From: VRUE01 sp963698085
GTDB lineage: Bacteria > Actinomycetota > Thermoleophilia > Solirubrobacterales > 70-9
Reading direction: 5' to 3'
NCBI GenBank assembly: GCA_963698085.1
Contig: OY969122.1
Span: forward strand, 248,001 to 312,000
Length of the DNA stretch: 64,000 bases
In this document: positions 11,109 through 19,430 of the stretch, one piece after another
How the letters are laid out: each line of letters opens with the position of its first letter
Numbering within the stretch: the first letter of the stretch is position 1
Position numbers and translations under genes: made by a program
The notes under the pieces: generated by a model
Databases searched by the model: none
What the model saw: the letters and a program-made list of their open reading frames with translations, nothing else
Told to the model about the DNA's origin: nothing

Positions 11109-12154
11109 CAGGCAACACTCCCGGCGCTCTGCGCTTCGGCGATCTTCACCGCGGCGCGCAGGTGGGCGGATTTGGAGCGCGGGTTCGCGGCCATCTCGGC
11201 TGCCTCCGGCGCCACCGCGCGGCGGGTCAGCAGCTCGGCTTCGGGCTCGCGACCGCAAGCGCAGACAGGAAGCTCGGGCGGACATACGCAACCCCTGGCA
11301 CGGTCGACGAGAAAGCGCTTGACCCGGCGATCCTCGAGCGAGTGAAACGAGATCGCCGCCAGACGGCCGCCGACGGGCAGCATCGACCAGGCGGTTGGCA
11401 GTCCATCGTCGAGCGAGTCGAGCTCGCCGTTGACAGCGATCCGAATCGCCTGAAAAGTTCGCTTCGCCGGGTGACCGCCGCCGAAGCGGGCCGATGCAGG
11501 CATTCCCGCTTTGACCGCGGCAACCAGCTCGGCGGTGGTCTGCAGCGGCCGTCGTCGCACTATCTCGCGTGCGATCCCACCCGCGTAGCGCTCCTCGCCG
11601 AGGCGGCGCAGCGCCTGCGCGATGCGCGACTCGGGCCACTCGTTGACGAGGTCGGCGGCGTTGAACTCCTGGCGCGTGTCCATCCGCATGTCGAGCGGCG
11701 CGTCATAGGAATAAGAGAACCCGCGCTCCCTGGCGTCGACTTGCATCGAGGACATTCCGAGGTCCATGAAGACCATGTCTGGGCGGATGCCTTCGCCGCG
11801 CAGGACACGAAGACCTTCCGCGTAGTCGGAGCCGAGGAAGCGGGTCCGGCAGGGGACCTCAGCCGAGAAGCGCTCGAAGCGGGCCTCGGCAGCCGGGTCG
11901 CGGTCAATGCCGATCAGCGTCCCCTGCGGCCCGATCGCGGCGCCAATCCGCCGCGCGTGGCCACCGCCGCCGAAGGTGCAGTCAACCGCGACCTGCCCCG
12001 GCTTTGGCGCCAGCAGGTCGACCAGCTCGTCTGCCAGAACCGGCTCGTGGCTCACGGCAACGACGCCGACGGGCCGATTTGTCGCCCCCGAGTGGACATT
12101 TCGTCCCGTCGGCGGGCTGTAGGCGATTGGCTTGGCATGGAGGTTCATGATCAC
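11108..12154 (-). CDS. rsmH: 16S rRNA (cytosine-1402-N4)-methyltransferase
   Basis: SAM-dependent methyltransferase (MraW) that modifies the ribosomal P-site; 348 residues. The SAM-binding block CTFGGGGHARRI, the DMVFMDLGMSS block and ISFHSLEDRRVKRF near the C-terminus are all present. It has about 30 extra N-terminal residues before HEPVLADELVD, where many homologues begin, so translation might start at an internal codon. The ATG at 12154 overlaps the mraZ stop by 4 bases (ATGA), which favours it. Confidence 0.96.
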   Translation of the reverse strand: MIMNLHAKPIAYSPPTGRNVHSGATNRPVGVVAVSHEPVLADELVDLLAPKPGQVAVDCTFGGGGHARRIGAAIGPQGTLIGIDRDPAAEARFERFSAEVPCRTRFLGSDYAEGLRVLRGEGIRPDMVFMDLGMSSMQVDARERGFSYSYDAPLDMRMDTRQEFNAADLVNEWPESRIAQALRRLGEERYAGGIAREIVRRRPLQTTAELVAAVKAGMPASARFGGGHPAKRTFQAIRIAVNGELDSLDDGLPTAWSMLPVGGRLAAISFHSLEDRRVKRFLVDRARGCVCPPELPVCACGREPEAELLTRRAVAPEAAEMAANPRSKSAHLRAAVKIAEAQSAGSVA

Positions 12155-12594
12155 GCAGACGCTCCGGTCGTGGCCAGGCCCTCGGCGATCTCCGGGGCGG
12201 AGGCGTCGAGCTCCTCCTCCTGCTTCGCCCAGGCCTCGGCGTTCCAGATCTCCAGGTACTCGCCGGCGCCGATGACGACGCAGGGGCCGGAGAGACCGGC
12301 GTGCTCGATCAACGGCTTGGGCACGCGGATGCGGCCGGCCGAGTCGAGCTTCTCGTCGAAGGAGCCGCCGTGGAAGCGACGGCGCAGGCTGCGCGCGTCC
12401 TTGCCAAAGGGGCTGTGCGGCGAGAGGAAGCGCTCGGACAGCTGCTCGAACTCACCGGTCGTGTGCACCCAGACGCAGGGGTCGAAGCCCTTGGACAGAA
12501 CAATCCCATCGGAGAGCGCGGCCCGGAAGCGAGAGGGAACCGTGAGGCGATCCTTGGAGTCGAGACTGTGCTCGTAGAGACCCCGAAATGCCAT
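12151..12594 (-). CDS. mraZ: Transcriptional regulator MraZ
   Basis: First gene of the division/cell-wall cluster, encoding a 147-residue ring-forming DNA-binding protein with two AbrB-like halves. The two DxxGR-type blocks are seen as SKDRLTVPSRFR and SAGRIRVPKPL. An AAAGGAA ribosome site precedes the ATG. Known MraZ proteins repress their own operon through tandem TGGGN boxes. Such boxes are visible about 100 bases upstream, so autoregulation is likely. Confidence 0.96.
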   Translation of the reverse strand: MAFRGLYEHSLDSKDRLTVPSRFRAALSDGIVLSKGFDPCVWVHTTGEFEQLSERFLSPHSPFGKDARSLRRRFHGGSFDEKLDSAGRIRVPKPLIEHAGLSGPCVVIGAGEYLEIWNAEAWAKQEEELDASAPEIAEGLATTGASA

Positions 12595-12629
12595 CCCCGT
12601 GGGTTCCTTTCTGGCCTGGAAAAAGAGTT

Positions 12630-12674
12630 AGGACCGGAGTGATGAGGTGGGAGGAGCCTCACCACCCCGGTCCT
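12630..12674 (-). promoter_or_regulatory. Stem-loop in the mraZ leader
   Basis: Imperfect inverted repeat, arms 12630-12648 and 12656-12674. The two mismatches become G-U pairs only when transcribed on the minus strand, the direction of mraZ. This suggests a structured leader RNA of about 18 pairs between the MraZ boxes and the ribosome site. Confidence 0.5.
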
Positions 12675-12690
12675 GGGCTTCAACTCGCGG

Positions 12691-12715
12691 ACCACAGTAA
12701 CCCACTTTCTCCCAC
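12691..12715 (-). promoter_or_regulatory. Tandem MraZ boxes
   Basis: On the minus strand the sequence reads GTGGG, five bases, GTGGG, five bases, GTGGT, that is, three repeats at exactly 10-base spacing (12711-12715, 12701-12705, 12691-12695). This matches the known MraZ operator layout and lies upstream of mraZ, so it is the likely autoregulatory site. Confidence 0.8.
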
Positions 12716-12802
12716 TTTGCAACACAACCTCAAACAGCCGTCCCATCCGCAACCCGCGTTGCAGCGGCGGGGACGGGCGGTTCACCGTCTAGGGTGCGCG
12801 CG

Positions 12803-13654
12803 ATGAGCGACGCGGTAGCCGCCGGCGGCCTTCCCGACGACGCCGACGACTTGCGTGGCTTCTACTTCCGCGAGCTGTTGCGCAAGTCGCTCACCAAGGT
12901 GCTGCTCGCGATCGAGGTCGTCGGCGCCGGCGTCGCCGGCGCGGTCTTCCTCGGCCCTGCGATCGGAGCTGCGATCGCGGTGGGGGGCCTGCTGCTCGGC
13001 CTGCTCGTCGTCTTCGCGATCGCCGACTCGCACTCCGAGGACGCCTTCTTCAATGTCTATGGCGAGCAACGCGGCCTAATCGTCTACGGCAAGAGCCGCC
13101 TGCCGCAGGCGACGCCGCTGCTGCGCAAGGGCGATGACCGCTACGCCGAGCGGACGCTGGAAGGCCAACTCGACGACGGCGTCAAGGGGATGCTCGCCCT
13201 CTACACCTACGAGGAGGAGACGACCGACAGCAAGGGCAACCGCCAGACCAGCTACTACCGCTACACCGTCGGCATCGCCGAGCTGCCCGAGTGCGCCGGC
13301 TTCGTCCCCGAGCTCTACTGCCAGCGCAAGTTCGGTCTGCGCGCGCTGGAGAGGTTCGAGGATGCATTCCGCCGCTCCAAAGAGCGGGTCGAGCTGGAGA
13401 GCGAGGTGATGGACAAGCGCTACGAGATCTTCGCCGCGACCGGGCAAGACCCGAACCGGCTGCGCCAGCTCTTCTCCCCCACCTTCATCGTCTGGCTATC
13501 GGACTCGGCCCCGGAGAAGTTCGCCTTCGAGCTCGTCGGCGGCAATCTCTGCTGCTACGTCAGCGGCCACAAGAAGAAGGCCGACGAGCTGGACACGATG
13601 CGCGCGGCTACCGCCGCGGTCGCCACCCGGCTGCGCGAGGAGGCGCTGGAGTGA
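12803..13654 (+). CDS. Hypothetical membrane protein (DUF3137-like)
   Basis: A 283-residue protein of unknown function, divergent from mraZ and convergent with the Tad operon (3 bases between ends). Two adjacent membrane segments lie at about residues 35-75. A large soluble region follows, with conserved-looking aromatic blocks (SYYRYTVGIAELPE, FSPTFIVWLSD, FELVGGNLCCYVSG). The arrangement resembles DUF3137-type proteins, but that is a weak recognition. I chose ATG 12803; a GTG nine bases earlier is also possible. Confidence 0.7.
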   Translation: MSDAVAAGGLPDDADDLRGFYFRELLRKSLTKVLLAIEVVGAGVAGAVFLGPAIGAAIAVGGLLLGLLVVFAIADSHSEDAFFNVYGEQRGLIVYGKSRLPQATPLLRKGDDRYAERTLEGQLDDGVKGMLALYTYEEETTDSKGNRQTSYYRYTVGIAELPECAGFVPELYCQRKFGLRALERFEDAFRRSKERVELESEVMDKRYEIFAATGQDPNRLRQLFSPTFIVWLSDSAPEKFAFELVGGNLCCYVSGHKKKADELDTMRAATAAVATRLREEALE

Positions 13655-13657
13655 GGC

Positions 13658-14371
13658 CTAGCTAAAACCACTGAGCAGCACGTCGGCGTTGGCGATCAGG
13701 GCGGCGGCGATCATCAGCAGTACCGAGGGGACGAGGATCAGGGCCACTACGAGCTGAATCTTCGGGGCGGCGTGGGCGGCGTGCTCTTCTACCGTGCGGC
13801 GCTGGTCTTGGCGCAGCGAGGCGGACTGGCGGCGCAGCTGATCGGCGAGCGGCGAGCCGAGGCGGCGCGAGCGCTCGATCGAGGCGCAGAGACCGGCGAC
13901 CTCGCTACCGGGCACGCGCGCGCGGAGCGCCGCCAGGACGTCGGCCAGAGGCCGGCCGCACTCGAGTTCGGCGACGGTAATGCGCAGCTCATCCGCGAGC
14001 GGACCGCTGCCTGCGCGGGCGATCTCGGCGAAGCCGACGACGGGGCCGCGTCCAGCGGCGGAACCGATCGCGAGCAAGTCGAGCGCGTCGGGCAATGCGG
14101 CCAGCAGGCGACGGTGGCGACGACGCGACTCGCGCTCGAGCAGCGCGTCGGGCAGGACGAAACCCGCAGCCGGCATCGCGATGGCGACCAGCAAAGACAT
14201 CCGCCCTGGTGCCGCGGGGGCTGCCGCGAAGGCGGTAAACCCACCCGCGATAGCTGAGGCAAGCTTGCCGCCCAGCAATACCTCGGGACGCAGCCGGGAC
14301 TCCAAGCCGGCGCGGCGCAGACGCTCCGGCAGACCGAGCCGCCGCACCGCGACCACCACAACTGCGCTCAC
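13658..14371 (-). CDS. tadC: Tad secretion inner-membrane protein TadC
   Basis: A 237-residue polytopic membrane protein with a type II secretion F (T2SSF) domain, the second inner-membrane platform protein of Tad/Flp pilus systems. Hydrophobic segments lie near residues 35-75 and at the C-terminus (IQLVVALILVPSVLLMIAAAL), flanking the cytoplasmic helical region (LPDALDLLAIGSAAG). It overlaps tadB by 4 bases. It is the last gene of the operon in this direction. No pilin (flp), TadE-type pseudopilin or prepilin peptidase follows, so the substrate is encoded elsewhere. Confidence 0.85.
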   Translation of the reverse strand: MSAVVVVAVRRLGLPERLRRAGLESRLRPEVLLGGKLASAIAGGFTAFAAAPAAPGRMSLLVAIAMPAAGFVLPDALLERESRRRHRRLLAALPDALDLLAIGSAAGRGPVVGFAEIARAGSGPLADELRITVAELECGRPLADVLAALRARVPGSEVAGLCASIERSRRLGSPLADQLRRQSASLRQDQRRTVEEHAAHAAPKIQLVVALILVPSVLLMIAAALIANADVLLSGFS

Positions 14372-15225
14372 TCGACGACCTGCGCGAAACGGCGGATCGC
14401 GACGAAGCCGACGACCTGCAGCGCCGCCGCCGTTGCCAACAGCATCGCCGACGCCGGTGCGGCGAGCATCTTGACGAGGAAGCCCGGCTGGATCAGCTCG
14501 GTGAAAAGGGCGCTGCCGCTCGGCATTGCGACGACGAGCAGGCCGGTGAACCGCGCCTGGGCAGTCGCCGAGCGAGCGTCATCGACGGCCCGGTCGCGCT
14601 CGGCGGCACCATCGGCGAAGCGGCGCAGCAGCGCCGCCAGATCGCCACCCGCCCGGCGCTGGCTGAGCAGCGCCGCGGCGAACGCATCGACCCTGGCCGA
14701 CCGCATTCGCCGCTGCCATCCCTCGATCGCGTTGACCGTCGGCGCGCCGAGGTCCAACTCCGCGCCGAGACAAGCCAGCTCTACCGCCGCCGGACCGTCG
14801 ACCGAGAACGCGGCGGCGGGCAGCGAAGCTCGCAGCGAGCGACCGGCCGCCAACGAGTCGGCGACCGCTGCGGCAACCTCGGGCAGAGATCGCTCGAGGG
14901 TACGCCGGTAGCGGCGACGGCGACTCGACACCGCCCACCCCGCCAGAGCGGGACCGGCTATCGCCAGCGGCACCGCGACTGCCGCCCCGCCCAGGAACCA
15001 GCCGCCGAGCAAAGCCGTGCCGACGCCTACAACGGCGAGCCGGCGGCGCTCCAAGCTCGAGGGCGCGTAGCCCTCCTCTCCCGCCCGGCGCAGCGGCTCC
15101 AGGGCCAGGCGCACCCAGCGAGCGATCGCGGGGCTCGCCAGGACGGCTTCACGGGCGGCAAGCGCCGCCAGTCCGCCGGCAAGGGCCCCGACCAGAGGCA
15201 GCAGCAGCCCGGCGGCGGCGCTCAC
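14368..15225 (-). CDS. tadB: Tad secretion inner-membrane protein TadB
   Basis: A 285-residue T2SSF-domain membrane protein, partner of TadC under the CpaF ATPase. There are hydrophobic segments at the N-terminus, at about residues 70-95, and two at the C-terminus. The cytoplasmic helical block contains LPEVAAAVADSLAAGRSL and RRAGGDLAALLRRFADG, typical of the family. Four-base overlaps at both ends show tight translational coupling with cpaF and tadC. Confidence 0.85.
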   Translation of the reverse strand: MSAAAGLLLPLVGALAGGLAALAAREAVLASPAIARWVRLALEPLRRAGEEGYAPSSLERRRLAVVGVGTALLGGWFLGGAAVAVPLAIAGPALAGWAVSSRRRRYRRTLERSLPEVAAAVADSLAAGRSLRASLPAAAFSVDGPAAVELACLGAELDLGAPTVNAIEGWQRRMRSARVDAFAAALLSQRRAGGDLAALLRRFADGAAERDRAVDDARSATAQARFTGLLVVAMPSGSALFTELIQPGFLVKMLAAPASAMLLATAAALQVVGFVAIRRFAQVVE

Positions 15226-16322
15226 GCGAGCGGCGCCAGATCGGCTATGTCCGTAACGCGACGTGAGCCATCCGGCTGGCGCTCGAGATGGACCACCACG
15301 TCGATTCCCCGGCGAACCTGATCGGCAATCGCACCGTGCGGAAGGCCAAGGCCCGCCATCAACGCGAGCGTCTCCAACCTGGCGAGCGCGTCGCTCGGCG
15401 AGTTGGCGTGCACTGTCGAGAGCGCACCGCGATGGCCGGTGTTGAGCGCGGTGAGGAGATCGAGTGCCTCGGCACCGCGAACCTCGCCGATCACGATCCG
15501 GTCAGGTCGCATTCGCAGGGCGTTGCGAAGCAAATCGCGGATCGTCACCTCCCCCCGCCCCTCAACGCCGGCCGGCCGGCCCTCCAGCCGGACCACGTGA
15601 CGTCCCTGCAGGCGCAGCTCGGCCGCGTCCTCGATCGTCACCAAGCGCTCCCCTGGCGCGACGAAGCCCGAGAGGGCGTTGAGCAAGGTCGTCTTGCCCG
15701 AGCCCGTGCCGCCGCTGATCAGGATGCTGCGACGCTCGGCGACGAAACCCTCGAGCGACGCCAGTTGAGCTTGCGTCAGCGTGCCCAGCTCGAGCAGCTC
15801 GCGCGGTCCCGGCCGGCTGGCACCGAAGCGGCGAATCGAGAGCACCGGTCCGTCGATCGCCAGCGGCGGGATCACCGCGTTGACCCGCGAGCCGTCGGCC
15901 AATCGCGCATCGACCATCGGACTGAGCTCATCGATGCGGCGCCCGAGCGGAGCGAGGATGCGCTCGATCGCGTTGCGAAGCTCCTCCTCGTCGGTGAAAC
16001 CCGCGTCCACCGCCTCGATTCGCCCGCCCCGCTCGACATACACCTGATCTGGCCCGTTTACCATCACCTCCTCGACCGTCGGATCGGCGAGCAGGTCCTC
16101 CAGCGGTCCGAGCCCGATCGTGTCGCGCAGCACCCGCGCCACCAGCGCGTCGCGATCTTCGCCGCCGAGCAGCGCGACCTCGCGGTCAACCAAGTCGCGC
16201 ACTTGCTCTCCCAGCTCCTCCCCTGACCGAGAGCCGGAGGAGGTAGCTTCACGGCGCTCCTCGACCAGGCGTGTGCGCAGCGAGCCCGCGAGCTCCTCCA
16301 GGTAGCGCTGCTTCGCCTCCAC
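15222..16322 (-). CDS. cpaF: Tad/Flp pilus assembly ATPase CpaF (TadA)
   Basis: Hexameric secretion ATPase of the VirB11/GspE family, 366 residues. An N-terminal helical domain leads into the family block PTVEEVMVNGPDQVYVERGGR. Walker A (SGGTGSGKTTLLNAL), the Asp box, Walker B (MRPDRIVIGEVRGAEALD) and the His box (LSTVHANSPSDAL) follow. It powers the TadB/TadC platform. The start is one base from the cpaB stop on the same strand. Confidence 0.93.
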   Translation of the reverse strand: MEAKQRYLEELAGSLRTRLVEERREATSSGSRSGEELGEQVRDLVDREVALLGGEDRDALVARVLRDTIGLGPLEDLLADPTVEEVMVNGPDQVYVERGGRIEAVDAGFTDEEELRNAIERILAPLGRRIDELSPMVDARLADGSRVNAVIPPLAIDGPVLSIRRFGASRPGPRELLELGTLTQAQLASLEGFVAERRSILISGGTGSGKTTLLNALSGFVAPGERLVTIEDAAELRLQGRHVVRLEGRPAGVEGRGEVTIRDLLRNALRMRPDRIVIGEVRGAEALDLLTALNTGHRGALSTVHANSPSDALARLETLALMAGLGLPHGAIADQVRRGIDVVVHLERQPDGSRRVTDIADLAPLA

Positions 16323-16323
16323 G

Positions 16324-16980
16324 TCAGCCGCCCGGCAGCAAGGTCAGCTCGCGGGCGAAGCTCTCGGCGGCGATCAGCCGCAGCGCCTGGCCCTTGGTCA
16401 GCCCCAGGGTTGCCGCAGCGCTCGCCCCCGGACCAGGCCCTTCGGGTCCGGGCCTCAGGCCGAGCAGTGGGACGTGCGCCGCCGCCACGTAGGTTCGGCC
16501 TGCACCGGCACCCGCCGGTTCACTCGTAACTACGACATCGACCTTTGATCCGTTGGGAGCTGGACCGGCGGCGAGCAGGGCGTCAGCGCCGCTGACGAGG
16601 ATCTCGACCGGCCGGCGATCGCCGCTGAGCCGGTCCGTGTCGTCCTTCTCCTTGGTGATGACGCCCAGTTGCCCTCTGAGCAGGTACGAGCCGGCCGGCA
16701 AAGGCGTGCGCGCCACCTGGCCCAGCGCTTCCTCCGGGACGGCGAGTGCACCCGGCGGTGTAAACCGAGCCGGGACGCGCCGAACGGTGAGGACCGAGCC
16801 GATCTCGCGGGGGCCGATCCGGCGCCCGGCAGCGATCTCCGCGCCGAGCACGACGACCGGTCGCAGGGGACCGTATCCACGAACGGCGCTCGCTCCGTAG
16901 CGCTCGGCGAGCGTCGCCGCTCCGGCCGCGGCGACGAACGCCAACAGGAGGAAACCGAGTGCCCGCCTGCGCCGGCTCAT
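16324..16980 (-). CDS. cpaB: CpaB-like SAF-domain pilus assembly protein
   Basis: A 218-residue membrane-anchored protein with an N-terminal signal/anchor (ALGFLLLAFVAAAGAATLA). An SAF-type beta-clip region follows (VVVLGAEIAAGRRIGPREI, TPLPAGSYLLRGQL), as in CpaB/RcpC. In Gram-negatives this protein supports the secretin. No secretin is expected in a monoderm, so the role here is presumably extracytoplasmic assembly. It overlaps the kinase gene by 4 bases. Confidence 0.8.
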   Translation of the reverse strand: MSRRRRALGFLLLAFVAAAGAATLAERYGASAVRGYGPLRPVVVLGAEIAAGRRIGPREIGSVLTVRRVPARFTPPGALAVPEEALGQVARTPLPAGSYLLRGQLGVITKEKDDTDRLSGDRRPVEILVSGADALLAAGPAPNGSKVDVVVTSEPAGAGAGRTYVAAAHVPLLGLRPGPEGPGPGASAAATLGLTKGQALRLIAAESFARELTLLPGG

Positions 16981-17705
16981 GCCACCAGTGAGCTGCGCCC
17001 GTCCGCCCGGGGAAGATCGAGCATTGCGAGCGAGCCGCGCTCAGAACGTCGCAGGGCGAAGCGCCCATCGTGCAACTCCGCCACTCGCTGGACGACGGCG
17101 AGCCCATGGCCGCGACGGCGGCGCCCGGAAAGACGGGCGATCACCTCGGCAGGGGTGTCCCGGCGCTCGACCGGGCGCGCCGCGCGACCCGAATCGGCAA
17201 CGACGATACGCACGCTGCTCTTGTGCACCCGGGCGTCGACCGAGATGGTCGGGCCGCCGTGCTCGATCGCGTTGACGATCAGGTTGTCCAGGGCCTGGGC
17301 GAGCTCGACCCGGTCTCCGGTCACGACGACCCAGCCCGCGCGCCAGCGTAACTTCAGAGAGCCGCCGCCGAGGCTCGCCCGCGCCCGCCAACGCCGCACC
17401 GCCGCTTCCAGCAACGGTCGCATCTCCACTTCCTCGGGCGGGCGCTGCAGGCCGCCGCCGTTGACCTCGCGGTCAAGCCGATCGAGCGCAGCCGCGGCAA
17501 GCCGCACCGCGCTTTCCAGCATTGGCGGCGGGCCCGCGGTGCCACCACCCGTGAGAGCAATCGCCTGCAGCGGCCGGCGCAGCTCGTGCAGCGCCTCGTT
17601 GAGGGCACAGCGGCGCCGACCTGCACGCAGTCCCTGGGCAGCGGCCACCGCCGCCAACGTGGCGGCAAGCGGCCAACCGCTGGCAATCTCGACAAGCCCG
17701 ATCAT
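16977..17705 (-). CDS. Sensor histidine kinase
   Basis: A short kinase of 242 residues. One possible N-terminal membrane helix is followed directly by a HisKA-like box (ALHELRRPLQAIAL, His40) and a HATPase domain with N-box NLIVNAIEHG, G1 VADSGR and G2 GHGLAVVQR. No extracellular sensor domain is visible, so it may sense membrane state or a partner. The ATG at 17705 overlaps the response regulator stop by 4 bases, and the 3' end overlaps cpaB. The pair is therefore built into the Tad operon and probably controls it. Confidence 0.85.
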   Translation of the reverse strand: MIGLVEIASGWPLAATLAAVAAAQGLRAGRRRCALNEALHELRRPLQAIALTGGGTAGPPPMLESAVRLAAAALDRLDREVNGGGLQRPPEEVEMRPLLEAAVRRWRARASLGGGSLKLRWRAGWVVVTGDRVELAQALDNLIVNAIEHGGPTISVDARVHKSSVRIVVADSGRAARPVERRDTPAEVIARLSGRRRRGHGLAVVQRVAELHDGRFALRRSERGSLAMLDLPRADGRSSLVA

Positions 17706-18415
17706 CCGTCGAGAAGTCGATATCCGACGCCCCAGCAATTGATCACGAAGCGAGCGCCCTCCGGGTCGAGCTTGCGCCGCAACCGGCTCGCGTGTGAATC
17801 CAGCGTGCGGGTCTTGGTCGGCATCCGCAGCCCCCAGACCTCACTCAGCAACTCGCGCTTGGAAAAGACACGGTGCGGATCGGAAGCGAGCACACCCAGC
17901 AGGGAGAACTCCTTCTTGGAGAGGTTCACCTCACGCCCACCGACCCAGGCCCGCCGCCGCCCCGGGTCGACGACGACGTCGCCGACGCGAACCGGCCCGC
18001 TGCGCCGCTGCTCGGCCCGCCGCAGCACCGCCGTGATTCGCGCGCGCAGCTCAGCGTGCACATACGGCTTCACCACGTAGTCGTCGGCGCCAAACTCCAG
18101 ACCGCGCACCCGGTCTTGATCGGCGCCGCGGCCAGTCAGGACGATTATCGGTAGACGCGGATCGAAGCGCGAGACGACGCCGTCGGACTCGCGGATCTCG
18201 CGCAGCACGTCGAGCCCGGAGGCGTCGGGCAAGCCCAGGTCAAGCAACATCAGATCCGGCTGCTTGAAGCGGCAGAGCCGCAGCGCATCCGAAGCGCTAG
18301 GCGCCGGCAGCACGCCGAAGCAATCGGCGGCCAGGTTGTCGCAGAGCAGCTCGAGCGTCGACGCGTCGTCCTCACAGACGACGACGCTGGCGATTTCTCG
18401 TCTCTGGGGCAGCAT
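17702..18415 (-). CDS. OmpR-family response regulator
   Basis: A 237-residue two-domain regulator. The receiver has the acidic pair (EDD, residues 15-17), the phosphoacceptor Asp59 (LMLLDLGLPD), the switch Thr (VLTGRG) and the Lys (VVKPY). The C-terminal winged helix (KKEFSLLGVLAS, then TKTRTLDSHASRLRRKL) is of Trans_Reg_C type. It is the first gene of the two-component/Tad operon after a 46-base gap from the DUF192 gene. Confidence 0.93.
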   Translation of the reverse strand: MLPQRREIASVVVCEDDASTLELLCDNLAADCFGVLPAPSASDALRLCRFKQPDLMLLDLGLPDASGLDVLREIRESDGVVSRFDPRLPIIVLTGRGADQDRVRGLEFGADDYVVKPYVHAELRARITAVLRRAEQRRSGPVRVGDVVVDPGRRRAWVGGREVNLSKKEFSLLGVLASDPHRVFSKRELLSEVWGLRMPTKTRTLDSHASRLRRKLDPEGARFVINCWGVGYRLLDG

Positions 18416-18461
18416 GCAACGACTAAGGGCCTAGCGACAAAACCTCTCCCCCTTACATCTC

Positions 18462-18779
18462 TCATTGAGCCGCAAAGCGCGGGTTTTCGGGCAGCTCGAG
18501 GACCGCGCTTGCCCGACGATCGAAGGCGAAGCGGCGCGGCGGCACCCGACGCCTCACCGAGCAGAGCTCGCCATCGCAGTCGAGGAAGACGAGGTCGAGG
18601 GCGAAGCGCATGCCGAAGGTATGGACGCTGGCGCAGCGCGGGATCAGCAAACCCGGGCCGGCCTCGGCGAGGTCAAGGCAAGCGAGACCGAGCAGGCGCG
18701 CGCGGAGGCTGGAGGCAACGGGCACCTCGTGGCCAAGGACGGTCCTCGTCGGGAGAGCGCGGAGGCGAGGTGAAACCAT
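18462..18779 (-). CDS. DUF192 family protein
   Basis: A 105-residue compact protein with the DUF192 signature region (GLLIPRCASVHTFGMRFALDLVFLDCDGEL, shown here only as the family block at residues 43-72). The function of the family is unknown. Such genes are often found beside Tad loci, and here it lies upstream of the Tad two-component genes on the same strand. No signal peptide is visible, unlike some secreted family members. Confidence 0.85.
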   Translation of the reverse strand: MVSPRLRALPTRTVLGHEVPVASSLRARLLGLACLDLAEAGPGLLIPRCASVHTFGMRFALDLVFLDCDGELCSVRRRVPPRRFAFDRRASAVLELPENPRFAAQ

Positions 18780-18956
18780 GGCCCGTAAAGGGTCTAGGCG
18801 ATCGGCTTCCTCCCCCTCCAGGCCAGGTCGATCACAGGGCCTCGAAGCGCAAAACCTATTTCAGTGGTCGGCCCCAGCAGGCACGGGGCTACGATGACAG
18901 GCATGATCCAGCACCTGCCGTCGCTGGGCTTGCGAGGGCGGATGGGCTTCAACTCA

Positions 18957-19424
18957 ATGAATAAGAAGACGACCCGCAGAGGAAATTACGAGTCGGGCTC
19001 CGACTACGTGCTCGAGTACGGCGAGCTCCGCTTCGCCTTCAACGAGGAGGACTTCGGCCAGCGCGTCGAGCAGGCCGCGGTCAAACTCGGCTTCGTCCAG
19101 CAGGGATTGAGCCGCGAGGAGCTCGACGACCTGCTCGATCTCGCCGTCAACGGCGAGATCTCCGAGCCGACCTCGCTGCTGGGCGAGCACATCAACGACA
19201 ACTGGGAAGACCTGGTCGGCCCCTCGAATCGCAGCCTCGTGCACTGGCTGCGCCGCCTCGTCTTCCGTGGTGCCTGGCTCGACCAGCGGGTCAAGGAGGG
19301 CGAGCTAGATGTGGTCTTCGACGATTCCACCCAGACCTTCGGCTACGTCCAGCCCGACCGCAGCAACGAGCTGATCGAGCTCTCCAAAGAGCCGAGCTGG
19401 CGCCGCATCGCCTACCGGCGGTAA
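18957..19424 (+). CDS. Conserved-looking hypothetical protein
   Basis: An acidic soluble protein of 155 residues with no recognised domain. The core contains regular polar blocks (LSREELDDLLDLAVNGEIS, HWLRRLVFRGAWLDQRVKEG). Codon use matches the neighbours, and the frame lies alone between divergent and convergent genes, so it is probably real. I chose ATG 18957 (MNKKTTRRG); in-frame ATGs upstream at 18894 and 18903 are possible. It converges with the Rho-like gene, 6 bases apart. Confidence 0.6.
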   Translation: MNKKTTRRGNYESGSDYVLEYGELRFAFNEEDFGQRVEQAAVKLGFVQQGLSREELDDLLDLAVNGEISEPTSLLGEHINDNWEDLVGPSNRSLVHWLRRLVFRGAWLDQRVKEGELDVVFDDSTQTFGYVQPDRSNELIELSKEPSWRRIAYRR

Positions 19425-19430
19425 GCGCCG

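Noticed and set aside
10581..11639. A 352-residue frame ending at the FtsL stop
   Set aside because: The upstream part lies antiparallel in register to rsmH; the real gene starts at ATG 11108, coupled to the rsmH stop.
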